Source of the DNA: Rhodococcus koreensis
GTDB lineage: Bacteria; Actinomycetota; Actinomycetes; Mycobacteriales; Mycobacteriaceae
Length of the DNA stretch: 64,000 nt
Direction: 5' to 3'
Assembly: GCF_900105905.1 (NCBI RefSeq)
Contig: NZ_FNSV01000005.1
Coordinates: 372,001 to 436,000 of the forward strand
Part shown: in pieces, positions 1 through 10,725 of the stretch
Layout: the number at the start of each line of letters is the position of its first letter
Numbering within the stretch: position 1 is the first letter of the stretch
Position numbers and translations under genes: made by a program
The notes under the pieces: generated by a model
Database searches by the model: none
What the model was told of the DNA's origin: nothing
The model's input: only the letters and a program-made list of their open reading frames with translations

Positions 1-890
<890 letters not shown>

Positions 891-960
891 TAAGAATCTG
901 CGGTCGCTCGGCGCACTTACGTAAGCTGCGAGACGAACCCATGCGAACGAAGGACGTGCA

Positions 961-1509
961 ATGTCGTTACCCCATGCCATCCTTACTGCGCTGCTCGAGA
1001 AACCCTCGTCGGGACTCGAGTTAGCGCGGCGCTTCGACAGATCGATTCGGTACTTCTGGTCCGCAACTCACCAGCAGATCTACCGCGAACTAAACAAGCT
1101 CGAACAGGCCGGCCTCATCCAGGCGCGCGACGAGGTAGTGACCCCTCAGGGGCAGAGGAAGACCTATGAAGTCTTGCCGCCCGGGCGTACAGAACTCGAA
1201 CGATGGGTATCGGTCCAACAGGACCCTAAACCGGTGCGTGATCCGATGCTGCTTCGGGTACGTGCCGCGGCAGTGGTAGGGGTTGGCGGACTTGCCAACG
1301 AGCTCGAACGTCATCTCGAACAGCACCGTCAGCAATTGTTGGAGTACCTCGAAATCGAGCAACGCGACTTCGCTGAGGACCCTACTGCAGAGGCCAAACT
1401 CCAACACCTTGTACTTCGTGCCGGGGTCGGCCTAGAAACATTCTGGACCGAATGGCTCACCGAGGCATTGGACACGATGCAAGCCCACCGTGCACACCGT
1501 CGATGCTGA
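961..1509 (+). CDS. PadR family transcriptional regulator
   Basis: 182 residues. The N-terminal winged helix-turn-helix (about residues 1-75) has the PadR pattern MSLPHAILTALLEKPSSG, then FDRSIRYFWSATHQQIYREL and LEQAGLIQARDEV, with the wing around QGQRKTYEVLPPGRTEL. The C-terminal half (about 90-175) is the helical dimerisation domain of the PadR/Vir type (HLEQHRQQLLEYLEIEQ). The length is typical of two-domain PadR proteins. It is divergent from the flavin oxidoreductase gene and has a perfect palindrome at 877-890 upstream, so it is most likely a local repressor that responds to a small aromatic or enone compound. The ligand is not known. Confidence 0.92.
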   Translation: MSLPHAILTALLEKPSSGLELARRFDRSIRYFWSATHQQIYRELNKLEQAGLIQARDEVVTPQGQRKTYEVLPPGRTELERWVSVQQDPKPVRDPMLLRVRAAAVVGVGGLANELERHLEQHRQQLLEYLEIEQRDFAEDPTAEAKLQHLVLRAGVGLETFWTEWLTEALDTMQAHRAHRRC

Positions 1510-1781
1510 CACGGGCCGAACACGGTTGCTGCGCCCCGCGGAGCCTGCCTAGTGGGCGCGGTCGATTTCTCGACCAATGACTCCGCGCACAGGTATTTTC
1601 TCGATGCTGCGAAACGGCCGATCAAAAGGCCTTTTCGGGGCGGGTCGCCCGCCGGGACGAAACCACCCTCCCGAAAAGACGCCTCCGGCTAGTTGGGGTG
1701 CCGGTAAGGATCGTGTCACCAGGTACAAACCGAGCGGGGTTGGCTCGGGTCAGATGGGGTACCGGTACGACGCGTAGCCGT

Positions 1782-2100
1782 TCTGCGAAGGTGGTGTTCT
1801 CCTCGACGATCAGCACGGTCGACTGGAACACCCGGCTGGTCACCGGCGACGCGGTCACCGAGATCACCCCGGCTCAAGAGCGAGGACGGCGGCCCCATGG
1901 ATATCGGCGGCGCCACACTCGCCGCAGTGGCCATGCGTGACGGGCTGATCGACGAGTACGTGATCGTCACTCATCCGGTCCTGGTTGGTGGCGGCACGCC
2001 GTTCTTTGCGGCCCTGGGCAACTGGGATTACCTGACCCTGGTGGCGACCCGGACGTTCCCTGACGGCGTGATCCTGACCAGGTACGAGACCAGGCGCTGA
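1782..2100 (+). pseudogene. RibD C-terminal/dihydrofolate reductase-like protein fragment, frameshifted
   Basis: Two adjacent frames together read as the C-terminal part of a RibD_C/dihydrofolate-reductase-like protein. AKVVFSSTISTVDWNTRLV lies in one frame up to about 1875. From about 1880 the reading continues in another frame as EDGGPMDIGGATLAAVAMRD and LIDEYVIVTHPVLVGGGTPFF, ending at the TGA at 2100. The family is normally about 180-200 residues, so the N-terminal part is also missing. A 1-base slip near 1873-1880 and the missing start make this a decayed gene. It lies in a stretch of remnants that runs to about 5 kb. Confidence 0.75.
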
Positions 2101-2215
2101 GTACCCAACCTCGGATCGGCCCGGACTTCGGGCCGATCCGAGGATCTCATGGCGCCGCGGTTTCGAGGCGCTGTGATACCCGTCCCGGATCACAGACCGT
2201 GTATATGAGGGATCC

Positions 2216-4345
2216 TCAAACGGACGGCGGAATCTCACTCAACGCCAGTCGGGTGTTCATGTTGAGTTTGACCTCGCCGTAAGGGAGCACGTGCGACCAG
2301 AAGAGCGGGGTCAGGCCCCGCTCGTCGTCGGCGGTGAGCACACCGTCCCAGTCCGGGTCGGCAAGGACGTCCTGGATCATCAGGACGTTGACAAAGACCA
2401 TGGCGGCCTGGCAGATCCGCAGGCACAACACGCTCATTTCCTGCTCGTCGCGACGGTTGGACGCGAGCTCGGCGTTCTTGCCGTAGAAGATGATCGAGTT
2501 GGCACGATTCCACGACTCGATCACGTTCAGGCCGTCGTTGATCTCGCGTTGCAACCCGCGCGAGCGCAGGTAGCGGGCCAGGAACACCGTCTTCTGAGCC
2601 CGGCCCAGTTCGATCATCGCCTGGTAGGTCGGGTGGGCGGCGTTGGCCTTCATGAACCGTCGCAGGATCGCCTCCGTCGACGCGGTGCCGGTGCGGATCG
2701 CGGTCGCGTACTTGAGCATCTGGTCGTACTGCTCGGCGATCTTGGTCCAGCTGATCGGCCTGGTCATCGCCGGTTTCAGCCCCGGCCACAGGTCCGGCTC
2801 CCCGGCGGCCGGCCGGTACAGCTTCACCTTGTTGATGCGCTTGATCCGCGGCAGCAGATCGAACCCGAGCAGTCTCGTGATGCCGAACCCGATCTCCGAC
2901 TGGCCGTGCGTGTCGACGTAATTGGCTTCCACCGCCATTTCGGTGCCGTGGTGGATGGCGCCGTCGACCATGGCGTGCACCTCGGAGGCCGAGCAGTTGA
3001 GCCGCTGCGAGTGGACGACCACCGAGCCCTTCTCCACGCTCCAGTAGATCAGCACGCCGCGGCGTCCGTAGCGGGAGTGGTACTCGGTGAAGATGTTCTG
3101 ATCGAACGCCCCGAAATGCGTCGAATCCGACGCGATGGCGGTCGAGGACTCGCCCCAGATCGTCGTGCGGCGGGCGGCGAAGGTGGCGTTGGCGATCTCG
3201 ATCGCGATCCGCCGTGCCTCCTCCGCGTTCAGGTAGCGGCGGCGCGCGTAGCGGATGTCATCCTCGCTGTGCCCGTGCGCCCCGCCGGCCACAGCTCCGA
3301 TGCCGGTGTTGGTGCCGTAGGCGTAGATCACCAGCAGGAGGCGTTCGGCCAGCACCCTCTCCGGCAGGGTGCCGCGGTCGGCGACCGAGGTGACCGCGCC
3401 CAGGCAGCCGGTACGTAGCACCGTCTCCTTGAGGATGTCGATCAACAGCACCACACCCCAGCGAGTCTGGATCTGGTTCTTCAGCTTGCGCAGGTTGCGG
3501 GGCTCGGCGACCGACGGCAACGGCGTCAGCTTGATCGGGCCCTGGCGTCGTTCCTTGATTTCGAGCCAGCTGCATGTGGGCAGTGCGGTGTGCAGGGCTT
3601 CCAGTTCGGTGCGCATCTGTTCGCGCACCTCGTCGATGAACTCGGTCGGATCGAGCGGTTTGCGCAACGCCCCATAATGCTCGACGCGGCGGTCTTCGAA
3701 GTCGAGCGGCAGGTCCTCGGCGGGGTTGCGCCACTTCTCGGCGCCAACCACCCAGATCTCCTTGCATCGCAACTGATCCCGCAACGCCTGGAACGTGCAG
3801 ATCTCGTACACCATCCGCACCACGCGCCGATGCCCGCGCTTGTCGGCCTGATACACCAGCTCCGCCCAGTCGCCGGACACACCGCGATGCACCGGGACCG
3901 ATCCGTCGAGCGGGTAATAGCGCAGGTTCGCGCCGGCGTACTTGTCGATCAGCGTGAGCGCGTCGAGCACCGGCCGGTGCACGGTGTTGTTGGAGCGGAA
4001 CTCCAGCACCGACAGCAGCTTGATCAGCCCGACCCGGTAGTGGTTGGTGTAGGACGAGCGCAACGTGGCCTTCACTGTCCGCTGATATGTCGGCCCGACG
4101 ACTTGAACTCGGCCACCAGATCCCGCAGCATCGCCTGCGGCGCCACCGGATACACGGTGTCGCGCACCAGCTTGTCCCCGGCATCCACCGTCGCCTCGGC
4201 GACCCGGAACAGCAGATTCTCTTTGCCGGTGACCCGCTTGAACTCGCGGATCAGCTCGTTCGTGACCCGGCACCTCGGCGCGGGCATTGATCCGGTGCAC
4301 CGTCGAGTTCAGCAGCTCCACCAGGGTGTCGGTGATCTCCCGGCT
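2216..4345 (-). pseudogene. Tn3 family transposase, 5'-truncated and frameshifted
   Basis: About 700 residues of a Tn3-type DDE transposase (PF01526) are readable on the reverse strand. Recognisable parts are SSYTNHYRVGLIKLL, TVADRGTLPERV-like text, SDSTHFGAFDQNIFTEYHSR (catalytic-core region), EANYVDTHGQSEIGFGITRL, LLGFDLLPRIKRINKVKLY and NRRDEQEMSVLCLRICQAA. Family members are about 950-1000 residues, so some 300 N-terminal residues are absent. Between about 4090 and 4285 the correct reading is in another frame (VTNELIREFKRVTGKENLLF to DLVAEFKSSG), so two compensating frameshifts interrupt it. Homology stops near 4345, where a truncated ANTAR gene begins on the other strand. No Tn3 inverted repeat or resolvase was recognised. 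This is an immobile remnant. Confidence 0.85.
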
Positions 4346-4536
4346 ACGGCAGTCGCACCGAAGAACAGCTGCGCTCGGCAGTCGCCTCACGCGACATCAT
4401 CGGGCAGGCGAAGGGAATGCTGATGGAGCGATTCGATGTTGACGCGATCCGTGCGTTCGAGCTGCTCACCAAAGTGTCCCAAGAAAGCAATACCCGGTTG
4501 AGTGTCATCGCACAGCGGATCATTGAACGCAAATGA
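4346..4536 (+). pseudogene. ANTAR domain fragment of a response regulator
   Basis: The frame ending at the TGA 4534-4536 reads RTEEQLRSAVASRDIIGQAK, then GMLMERFDVDAIRAFELL, then QESNTRLSVIAQRIIERK. This is a complete ANTAR RNA-binding domain (A-S-R-IGQAKG-LM core, then AF-LL--SQ-SN-RL). The N-terminal sensor domain (usually GAF or PAS) is missing because homology starts abruptly beside the Tn3 transposase remnant. It has no start codon of its own, so it is probably not translated. ANTAR proteins prevent transcription termination by binding paired hairpins in RNA. Confidence 0.8.
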
Positions 4537-4798
4537 GAACCGGCCACCTACCGACACTGGCCGGGTTCGATATGAGTCCGCACGTGCAGGTGCCGCAATA
4601 CCGACCCCCACAGCTGCAAGCCGCGCTCATCCTTGGCCCACCAAGACGCCTCGCCTTCTCGGTCGTTACTGCAGCGATCTCTCGATCATGCTGGGCGCGC
4701 TGCCGATCGTGATGTTCTGGATATTCGGATTTGGCACCCTGCTCAGTGCTGGCGCCATTGCTGCCGCAAACGCCGCCAACCAGCCCCCGCCATCGAAG

Positions 4799-4957
4799 GG
4801 AGCTGTAGCGGCGGGTTCCACCGGTGGTGCGCGCCGGGTTGATCAGGCCGTGTTGCTCGTAGAAACGCAGTGCCTGGGTGCCGAATCCGGAGAGCTCGGC
4901 TGCCACGGTGATGCCGTAGACCCCCTGCTTCGCTCGCGACTCGTCGTCGGTCGACAT
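4799..4957 (-). pseudogene. Truncated MerR/HspR-like regulator, N-terminal fragment
   Basis: The first 53 residues ([43 protein letters not shown]) match the N-terminal winged-helix domain of the intact regulator at 57358-57858. After GGTRRYS homology stops and the frame runs into unrelated sequence. It is divergent from the Hsp20 gene at 5085, exactly as the intact copy is divergent from the second Hsp20 gene. This module therefore lost its own regulator, while its operator (5016-5037) remains. A short hydrophobic reading on the opposite strand at 4688-4800 looks like part of another membrane protein gene, not identified. Confidence 0.8.
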
Positions 4958-5015
4958 CGCGCGTCCTCCTCGCAGAATCGAGTCCGCCGCCCCTCTTGCG
5001 GGCAGTTACAGCTTT

Positions 5016-5037
5016 TGCTACAACGAATCTACAGCAT
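5016..5037. promoter_or_regulatory. MerR-type operator upstream of Hsp20 copy 1
   Basis: On the reverse strand this reads ATGCTGTAGATTCGTTGTAG followed by CA. The intergenic region of the second Hsp20-MerR module has ATGCTGTAGGTTCGTTATAG followed by CA. The 22-base core differs at two positions only and has dyad symmetry (GCTGTAG / TAGCA), as expected for a MerR dimer site. Conservation in an otherwise diverged spacer supports function. Confidence 0.75.
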
Positions 5038-5084
5038 TTACTGAAGGTTACCTATCACGTTTCGGGTTTCTGGAGGTGGAGACA

Positions 5085-5504
5085 ATGTTGATGCGCACCG
5101 ATCCGTTCCGCGATCTCGACCGTCTGACGCAGCAGATCCTCGGCACCACGGCGCGGCCGGCGGCCATGCCGATGGACGCGTGGCGCGACGGCGAACAATT
5201 GGTGGTGGAGTTCGATCTGCCCGGGGTGGACGCCGATTCGGTCGAACTCGATGTCGAGCGCAATGTGGTGACCGTTCATGCGCAGCGTCCTTCGCGCGCC
5301 GACAACCAGGAAATGCTGGCCGCCGAGCGGCCGCGGGGTGTGTTCAGCCGTCAGCTGTTCCTCGGCGACACCCTCGACACCGACCGGATCACGGCCGCTT
5401 ACGAATCGGGGGTGCTCCGGCTGACGATCCCGGTGGCCGAACGCGCCAAGCCCCGGAAGATCGAGATCAGCCACCGCGAGGAGCAAAAGGCCGTCAGCGC
5501 CTGA
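5085..5504 (+). CDS. Hsp20 small heat shock protein (copy 1)
   Basis: 139 residues from the ATG at 5085. It has an alpha-crystallin domain: [20 protein letters not shown], then [12 protein letters not shown], and the conserved [20 protein letters not shown] and [13 protein letters not shown] segments (the G-x-L strand). A short basic C-terminal tail follows. The N-terminal [20 protein letters not shown] is shared with the second Hsp20 at 56802-57233. It acts as an ATP-independent holdase that keeps unfolding proteins soluble. A GGAGG site at 5072-5076 supports the ATG at 5085 rather than the upstream GTG at 5076. The MerR-type operator lies about 50 bases upstream, and the divergent MerR gene is truncated, so control probably comes in trans from the copy at 57358. 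Confidence 0.95.
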   Translation: MLMRTDPFRDLDRLTQQILGTTARPAAMPMDAWRDGEQLVVEFDLPGVDADSVELDVERNVVTVHAQRPSRADNQEMLAAERPRGVFSRQLFLGDTLDTDRITAAYESGVLRLTIPVAERAKPRKIEISHREEQKAVSA

Positions 5505-5541
5505 CCACGCGATCCGAAGTGCGATGGGAGGGATGGACACG

Positions 5542-5934
5542 ATGGTGTACGCACAGACAGACCCGCCGGCCGTGGAACCGGAACTGCCGCAGGTCGAGTA
5601 TGTATGGGACCTCGAGTGTCGGCTGCTGGCCGCCGAAGTGGACCTGATCTTCGCCGACGCGCTCACACCCCTCCACACGGAGTCGGCACCGACTGTGACC
5701 ACGGACGTCCCCGGCGAGAACATGAGGGCCCCGACGCACGCGGCGGTACCTACCGCGCGGCCCAGATTTTCGAACCCGGAAGTTGCTGCCACCCAACGCT
5801 CACCACCTCGCAGAGATGAGGGAGAACGACGATCCAACGGAAGGCAGGTGATGTTGCACGATCGAAAACTCCGAGAAGGTGCTGCGCCGTCCCCGGCTCG
5901 CCTATTCCGCGTTCTCTGCGCGGGCACCCGATAG
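5542..5934 (+). CDS. Hypothetical protein downstream of Hsp20 (copy 1)
   Basis: About 130 residues; ATGs at 5524, 5533 and 5542 are in frame, and the last is best spaced from GGGAGG. No known domain is recognised. The N-terminal part (VEYVWDLECRLLAAEVDLIF followed by ADALTPL) and the later ATQRSPPR motif are shared with the protein encoded downstream of the second Hsp20 (56419-56763: LEYAQLVADSDRILADALTP and ATQRSPPR). The pair is therefore a conserved partner of the small heat shock gene and likely cotranscribed with it. The C-terminal 40 residues are basic and low-complexity. Function unknown. Confidence 0.65.
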   Translation: MVYAQTDPPAVEPELPQVEYVWDLECRLLAAEVDLIFADALTPLHTESAPTVTTDVPGENMRAPTHAAVPTARPRFSNPEVAATQRSPPRRDEGERRSNGRQVMLHDRKLREGAAPSPARLFRVLCAGTR

Positions 5935-6018
5935 GCACCCACACGCACTGCCACCCAGCGGCGGTCGCCCGTGATTTGGCCGGGCAGACACATCATCCTC
6001 ACGACACTTGTTCATCCA

Positions 6019-6063
6019 CAGCCCCCGGCCTGTCCTACTCGCGCTGGACAGGCCGGGGGGCTG
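6019..6063 (+). terminator. Hairpin terminator after the Hsp20 unit
   Basis: CAGCCCCCGGCCTGTCC pairs with GGACAGGCCGGGGGGCTG across a 10-base loop (one unpaired G), a very stable GC stem. There is no T tract, which is common for terminators in high-GC Actinobacteria. It ends the 5085-5934 unit. Confidence 0.7.
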
Positions 6064-6581
6064 CCTCACGTCTCCCGCAGAGCCCCGGCTGACAGTCGCA
6101 ACCCATGGGTAACCGTGCTACGTCCCCCTCTAGAAACTGACGATGATCAGTCATCTTCGCTCCGGACTCGCCCGATGTCGCCGACTGCACAACGCATCTC
6201 GCAGACGGCTCACGGAAGCAGGAGAGCTCCCGAGGCGGGCGACCATCGACCTTCGATCCCGCGCTCTACCGACACCGCAGCCGTCGAGCGTGACGTCAAC
6301 GACTCGAGCACTGGCGCGGTGTCACAACCCGCCACGACAAGTACGCCATCACCTACCTCGGCGGTGCACTCCTCGCCTCAACAGTCACAAACTCACCGAC
6401 TGCATAGATAGCAGGCAGAACCCATTCGAGGAGGTCGTGGTCGAGGACCGCGGGACTATTCGGCCCTGTGCCCTGTGCCCTGGGCCGCGGCATCGGGTAC
6501 GGCGGTGTGGACTATTTCTGCCCACTCCGGTGTGGGTGCTCGGCATACTGTGGCAATGGCATCCGAGCCGAGGGTGCCCAA
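6064..6581. other. Gene-free stretch
   Basis: No reading frame here has both family resemblance and the codon bias of the neighbours. The only signal seen is the ribosome site GAGGG just before 6582. Confidence 0.5.
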
Positions 6582-7277
6582 GTGCAGAGGGCAGTGGGTG
6601 TAGCGGTGGACAGTGATGAGCTCCTCGGCTCGAATGCACCCCCACAGGGCGGAAGTTTCCGGTTCTACCTCGACGGCCAGCGCTGGGAATGGTCCGACCC
6701 GGTCGCGCGGATGCACGGCTACCGACCGGGCGAGATCACCCCCACCACCGAACTTCTGCTCTCCCACAAGCACCCCGACGACCACGCGCAGGTCGCGGCA
6801 CTGTTCGACAAGATGATCCACGCCGGTGCACCGTTCAGCAGCAAACACCGCATCGTCGACACCGATCGCCGCATCCACCACGTCATCGTGGTCGGCGATC
6901 GAATGGTCGACGACCACGGCCAGGTCATCGGCACCTCCGGGTACTACATCGACGTCACCGAAACATTGGAGACCGACCCCCGCGAATTCAACGCGGCGCT
7001 CACCGAGGCGGTCGCCGAACTCGAGAAATCGCGGGCGGTGATCGAGCAGGCGAAGGGGGCGCTCATGCTCGTCTACGGCATCTCCTCCGAGCGGGCCTTC
7101 GGCATCCTCACCTGGCGCTCGCAGCAGACCAACACCAAGCTCCGCGTCCTCGCCGAGCGCTTCGTCGATACCCTCGCCGCCGAGGCGGCCCTTCCCGCGT
7201 CGTCTCGCGCCCGGTTCGACCACCTGCTCCTGACCGCACATGAGCACCCCGACGATCAGTCGGGGACACCGGACTGA
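6582..7277 (+). CDS. PAS-ANTAR domain regulator
   Basis: 231 residues from the GTG at 6582, which has GAGGG 7 bases upstream; GTGs at 6594 and 6606 are alternatives. Residues about 20-125 form a PAS fold (GSFRFYLDGQRWEWSDPVAR, LLSHKHPDDHAQVAALFD, HRIVDTDRRIHHVIVVGDRM, VIGTSGYYIDVTETL). The end of the protein is an ANTAR domain (AVAELEKSRAVIEQAKGALM, LVYGISSERAFGILTWRSQQ, TNTKLRVLAERFVDTL). The PAS part probably senses a small molecule or redox state, and the ANTAR part binds RNA hairpins to permit read-through of terminators. No transmembrane segment. It stands alone, upstream of a convergent hypothetical gene. Confidence 0.9.
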   Translation: MQRAVGVAVDSDELLGSNAPPQGGSFRFYLDGQRWEWSDPVARMHGYRPGEITPTTELLLSHKHPDDHAQVAALFDKMIHAGAPFSSKHRIVDTDRRIHHVIVVGDRMVDDHGQVIGTSGYYIDVTETLETDPREFNAALTEAVAELEKSRAVIEQAKGALMLVYGISSERAFGILTWRSQQTNTKLRVLAERFVDTLAAEAALPASSRARFDHLLLTAHEHPDDQSGTPD

Positions 7278-7374
7278 CCGGCTGCCCCATGCGGGGAACT
7301 CAAACACCGGATCTGGACCCAGACCCCGCAGCACGAAGCTCCGCCACCCAACCGCTTCCCCGACAGGGGCCACA

Positions 7375-7863
7375 CTATGCGGTGGTGACGTCGGGCGGGT
7401 CGGGAAGGTCGACATCGAGAAGAAAGTCGAGCCAGATGAGTGCGTCAGCCAGGGTCTCCGCCCGCATAGTGAGGTCGAATTGTTCGGCGGCGGTGAGCGA
7501 CCGCTTCACCTCCGGAAGGTCCTCGGCGAGGTAAGCCGCCACCGTCCGCAGCACCCAACGCTCCGGCGCCGGCAAGTCGTCGACGTCCACGGATCCCCCG
7601 TCCGTGAAGCGGAGGTCGAGGATGAACCTCTCCCCCGGACCTGCGGCGCCCAGGCGCGCGATGACCACGCCGACAATCGCATCAACGACCCAGGCAAGCA
7701 CATCGCCGTAGTCCGGCCGACCTCCCGCGGAGTGCCGTTCGGCGCACAGCCGGGACACTTCGCACGAGAACCAGGCGGCGTCACGGTCACCGGCCAGTTG
7801 CACCAGCCGACCGCCGAAAACCGCGGCCGACGAGCTGGTGGGGCGACCTGCGTTCGATCCCAT
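7375..7863 (-). CDS. Hypothetical protein, paralogue of the 63289 gene
   Basis: 162 residues from the ATG at 7863, chosen because upstream in-frame text is low-complexity. The C-terminal ADALIWLDFLLDVDLP corresponds to VDALLWLDDLLDYNL in the protein at 63289-63732. Both also have a FILDLRFTDGG/FVFELLTGADL-like strand and a long helix near EAR..LR..VLAAL, so they are diverged paralogues of an unrecognised family. The sequence is acidic (many D/E in the last third) and has no membrane segment. It is convergent with the PAS-ANTAR gene. No function is proposed. Confidence 0.7.
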   Translation of the reverse strand: MGSNAGRPTSSSAAVFGGRLVQLAGDRDAAWFSCEVSRLCAERHSAGGRPDYGDVLAWVVDAIVGVVIARLGAAGPGERFILDLRFTDGGSVDVDDLPAPERWVLRTVAAYLAEDLPEVKRSLTAAEQFDLTMRAETLADALIWLDFLLDVDLPDPPDVTTA

Positions 7864-8160
7864 ACCCCGCGAGTGCCCGGCCCCGGGCACCACCACACAG
7901 GCCAGTCGAACACTGTGCACCGCCGGCCGAACCGCGGACCGCTCCGACGAGCGCACCGAGAAACCTCGCGTGCCGGAGGTCGGTGATCTGGCTGCAGACA
8001 CCCGATCAGCCGTCGCAGACAGCCTCATCACCTAGCTGTGGACCGCTCGCCTGCGCGGTGTCGAGTCGAAAGTCTGAGAATCTATCTCGACGGCTACCCC
8101 AGCGATCATTACCACGCCTGCAGGTCAGCTCGATCACATCGGGGGGCCGGGTCGATGTCG

Positions 8161-8185
8161 GGTTCAGCCGTGTGGCGTCGGGTAT
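8161..8185 (+). promoter_or_regulatory. SigF/SigB-like promoter upstream of catalase
   Basis: GGTT, 15 bases, GGGTAT. It matches the GTTT-N15-17-GGGTA pattern of general-stress sigma factors of Actinobacteria. It lies 358 bases before the catalase start in an otherwise gene-free stretch (7864-8542), so a long leader would be needed. Confidence 0.45.
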
Positions 8186-8542
8186 CCGGCATTCAGGTGC
8201 TGTGATGCTCCGGATCATCAGAGGGCTCAGGCTGCGCCGGTTCAGAACCGAGAGCCGGCGCGGCCGCCCCACCGTCGAAGTGGCGGGATCCCTGCGGCAA
8301 CGGCGTGAGCTCGACGGGATTCGCGTTGTTCCCCTCCGGATTCTTTTCTCGTTTTGTGGTGCTCATCTGTTGTATCTGTGTCCTGGGACGCGAATGCGAA
8401 CCGGGTCTTCCGATCGCAGCAGGGTGGGGTCACGCTCCGCATCTGATTTGTTGGGCGACCGTCTGGGCACTCCGACAAGTGCGGACCGTTCAGCCACGAT
8501 GCGGCGCCCATTCCCACCTGTTTTCAAGCGAGGAGTCACGCT

Positions 8543-10681
8543 GTGTCGAAGAAGAACCCGCCCATTCCCGGGACGCCCGGTTCCGGTACCCCGACGGTCG
8601 CCGAGCCCACCGAACCCACCGAGCCGTTGCCCCCGAAGCCCGATCAGCGGGCTCCCGCGCTGGGCACCGCGACCGGGCACCCCGTCGAGGGCCCGGACAC
8701 CGCCCGCGGCCAGCGAGGTGCGCACCTCACCACCGCGCAGGGTGCGCGGCTGTACGACACCGACCACTCGCTCAAGGCCGGAACCCGGGGACCGACCCTG
8801 CTCCAGGACCACCACCTCCGGGAGAAGATCACGCACTTCGATCACGAGCGGATCCCGGAGCGGGTGGTGCACGCGCGCGGCGCGGCCGCCCACGGGGTGT
8901 TCCGCGGATACGGGTCCGCCGACCCGATCAGCAAGGCCGCGTTTCTGGGCAAGGACGTCGAGACGCCGGTGTTCGTCCGGTTCTCCACCGTCCTCGGCTC
9001 CCGGGGGTCCGCGGACGCCGTCCGTGACACCCGAGGGTTCGCGACCAAGTTCTACACCGGCGAAGGCACCTTCGACCTGGTGGGAAACAACATTCCGGTG
9101 TTCTTCATCCAGGACGGCATCAAGTTTCCCGACATCGTCCATGCCGCCAAACCGCACCCCGATCGGGAGATTCCGCAGGCGCAGAGCGCGCACGACACCT
9201 TCTGGGACTTCGTGTCGCTGCACACCGAAGCCACCGCGCACACGTTGTGGAACATGTCCGATCGCGGCATCCCCCGTTCGTACCGGATGATGGAAGGCTT
9301 CGGCGTCAACACCTTTCGGATGATCAACGCCGCGGGCGAGAGTTCGCTCGTGAAGTTTCACTGGAAGCCGAAACTCGGTGTGCACTCCCTGGTGTGGGAA
9401 GAAGCGCAGATCGTCAACGGCATGGACCCCGACTACCATCGCCGCGACCTCGCCGACGCGATCGAGTCCGGCGCGTATCCGGAATGGGAGCTGGGCATCC
9501 AGGCGTTCCCGGACACCCCGGACCAGACGTTCGAGGGCATCGACCTGCTCGACCCGACCAAGATGGTGCCCGAGGAACTGGCCCCCGTGCAGCCGATCGG
9601 GCTGATGACGCTCGACGCGAATCCGACGAACTTCTTCGCCGAGACCGAACAGGTGGCGTTCCATCCCGGGCACCTCGTCCCGGGTATCGACGTCACCGAC
9701 GACCCGCTGCTGCAGGCACGGCTGTTCTCCTACCTCGACACCCAGATCAGCCGGCTCGGTGGCCCCAACTTCGGGCAGATCCCGATCAATCGGCCCCACG
9801 CCGAGGTCAACGACATGCTGCGCGACGGCATGCACCAGACGGGAGTCCATCCCGGTGTCGCGCCGTATCGGCCGAATTCCCTCGACGCCGGGTGCCCGTT
9901 CCTGGCCGGCGCCGACACGGCGTTCGTCGAGGTGCCGGTGCCGCTGCCGGAGTCGACGAAACGCCGCGGAGCCCCCGCGAGCTTCGACGACCACTTCTCC
10001 CAGGCCCGGTTGTTCTACGCCAGCCTCAGCCCGGTCGAGCAGGCACACGTCGCGCAGGCCTACACGTTCGAGCTGGGCAAGTGCTACGAGCAGGCGATCA
10101 AGGAGCGCGCCCTCGGGGTGCTCGCGAACATCGACCCCGAACTGTGTGCGCAGGTGGCCGCGGGCCTCGGCCTGCCGGCACCGGAGCCGACCGTCGCCTA
10201 CGACCTGGCTCCCACACCCAGCCCCGCACTGTCACAGGTCGGCGACCAGTGGCCGCTGGACGGGCGGATCATCGGCATCATCGCCGACGACGAGTCGGAT
10301 CTGTCCGAGGTCGCCGACGCCGTCGAGAAGATCGGTAAGAACGCCATGGTGCCGCTTGTCATCGGGCCGCACGGGGGCGAACTGGGGTCGGGCAAGGGCG
10401 CCGTCCCGGTGTCCCGAACGTTCCTTACCATGCGGTCGGTGGAGTTCGACGCCATCCTGCTCGCGGCACCGGCGCCGGACCCGCGCGTGCAGGTGCTGCT
10501 GACGGAAGCATTCCGGCACTGCAAGGCGATCGGGGCATGGGCCGCCGGGCGTGTCCTCCTCGCCACGGCCGGAATCCCGGCCGAGGCCCCGGGCATCGTG
10601 ATCGCCGACGACGCATCCGCACTCTTCGACGGCATCACCGCGCTGATGAAGTCCCACCGGGTCTGGGAACGCCAGATGTGA
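8543..10681 (+). CDS. katE: Large-subunit monofunctional catalase (HPII type)
   Basis: 712 residues, the length of clade-2 large-subunit catalases. The core contains the heme-pocket His in ERVVHARGAAAHG (about residue 110), the catalytic Asn in DLVGNNIPVFF (about 182) and the proximal Tyr in ARLFSYLDTQ (about 395). The last 150 residues (WPLDGRIIGIIADDESDLSE, GGELGSGKGAVPVSR, FDAILLAA) are the DJ-1/PfpI-like flavodoxin-fold domain typical of HPII. It degrades hydrogen peroxide in the cytoplasm. The GTG start at 8543 follows GAGGAG. A SigF-like promoter lies about 360 bases upstream, and a GC hairpin at 10726-10764 terminates it. The proline-rich first 40 residues are a variable extension. Confidence 0.97.
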   Translation: MSKKNPPIPGTPGSGTPTVAEPTEPTEPLPPKPDQRAPALGTATGHPVEGPDTARGQRGAHLTTAQGARLYDTDHSLKAGTRGPTLLQDHHLREKITHFDHERIPERVVHARGAAAHGVFRGYGSADPISKAAFLGKDVETPVFVRFSTVLGSRGSADAVRDTRGFATKFYTGEGTFDLVGNNIPVFFIQDGIKFPDIVHAAKPHPDREIPQAQSAHDTFWDFVSLHTEATAHTLWNMSDRGIPRSYRMMEGFGVNTFRMINAAGESSLVKFHWKPKLGVHSLVWEEAQIVNGMDPDYHRRDLADAIESGAYPEWELGIQAFPDTPDQTFEGIDLLDPTKMVPEELAPVQPIGLMTLDANPTNFFAETEQVAFHPGHLVPGIDVTDDPLLQARLFSYLDTQISRLGGPNFGQIPINRPHAEVNDMLRDGMHQTGVHPGVAPYRPNSLDAGCPFLAGADTAFVEVPVPLPESTKRRGAPASFDDHFSQARLFYASLSPVEQAHVAQAYTFELGKCYEQAIKERALGVLANIDPELCAQVAAGLGLPAPEPTVAYDLAPTPSPALSQVGDQWPLDGRIIGIIADDESDLSEVADAVEKIGKNAMVPLVIGPHGGELGSGKGAVPVSRTFLTMRSVEFDAILLAAPAPDPRVQVLLTEAFRHCKAIGAWAAGRVLLATAGIPAEAPGIVIADDASALFDGITALMKSHRVWERQM

Positions 10682-10725
10682 CGTGACCCGTGGGCTCGCA
10701 CGATAAGCGCGTCGAGCAGTAGCCC

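Noticed and set aside
2291..3418. 375-residue plus-strand frame
   Set aside because: Opposite the Tn3 transposase; no recognisable domain.
8363..10048. 561-residue reading frame opposite the catalase gene
   Set aside because: Shadow of the strongly GC-biased catalase codons; low-complexity Arg/Gly/Val text with no family resemblance.
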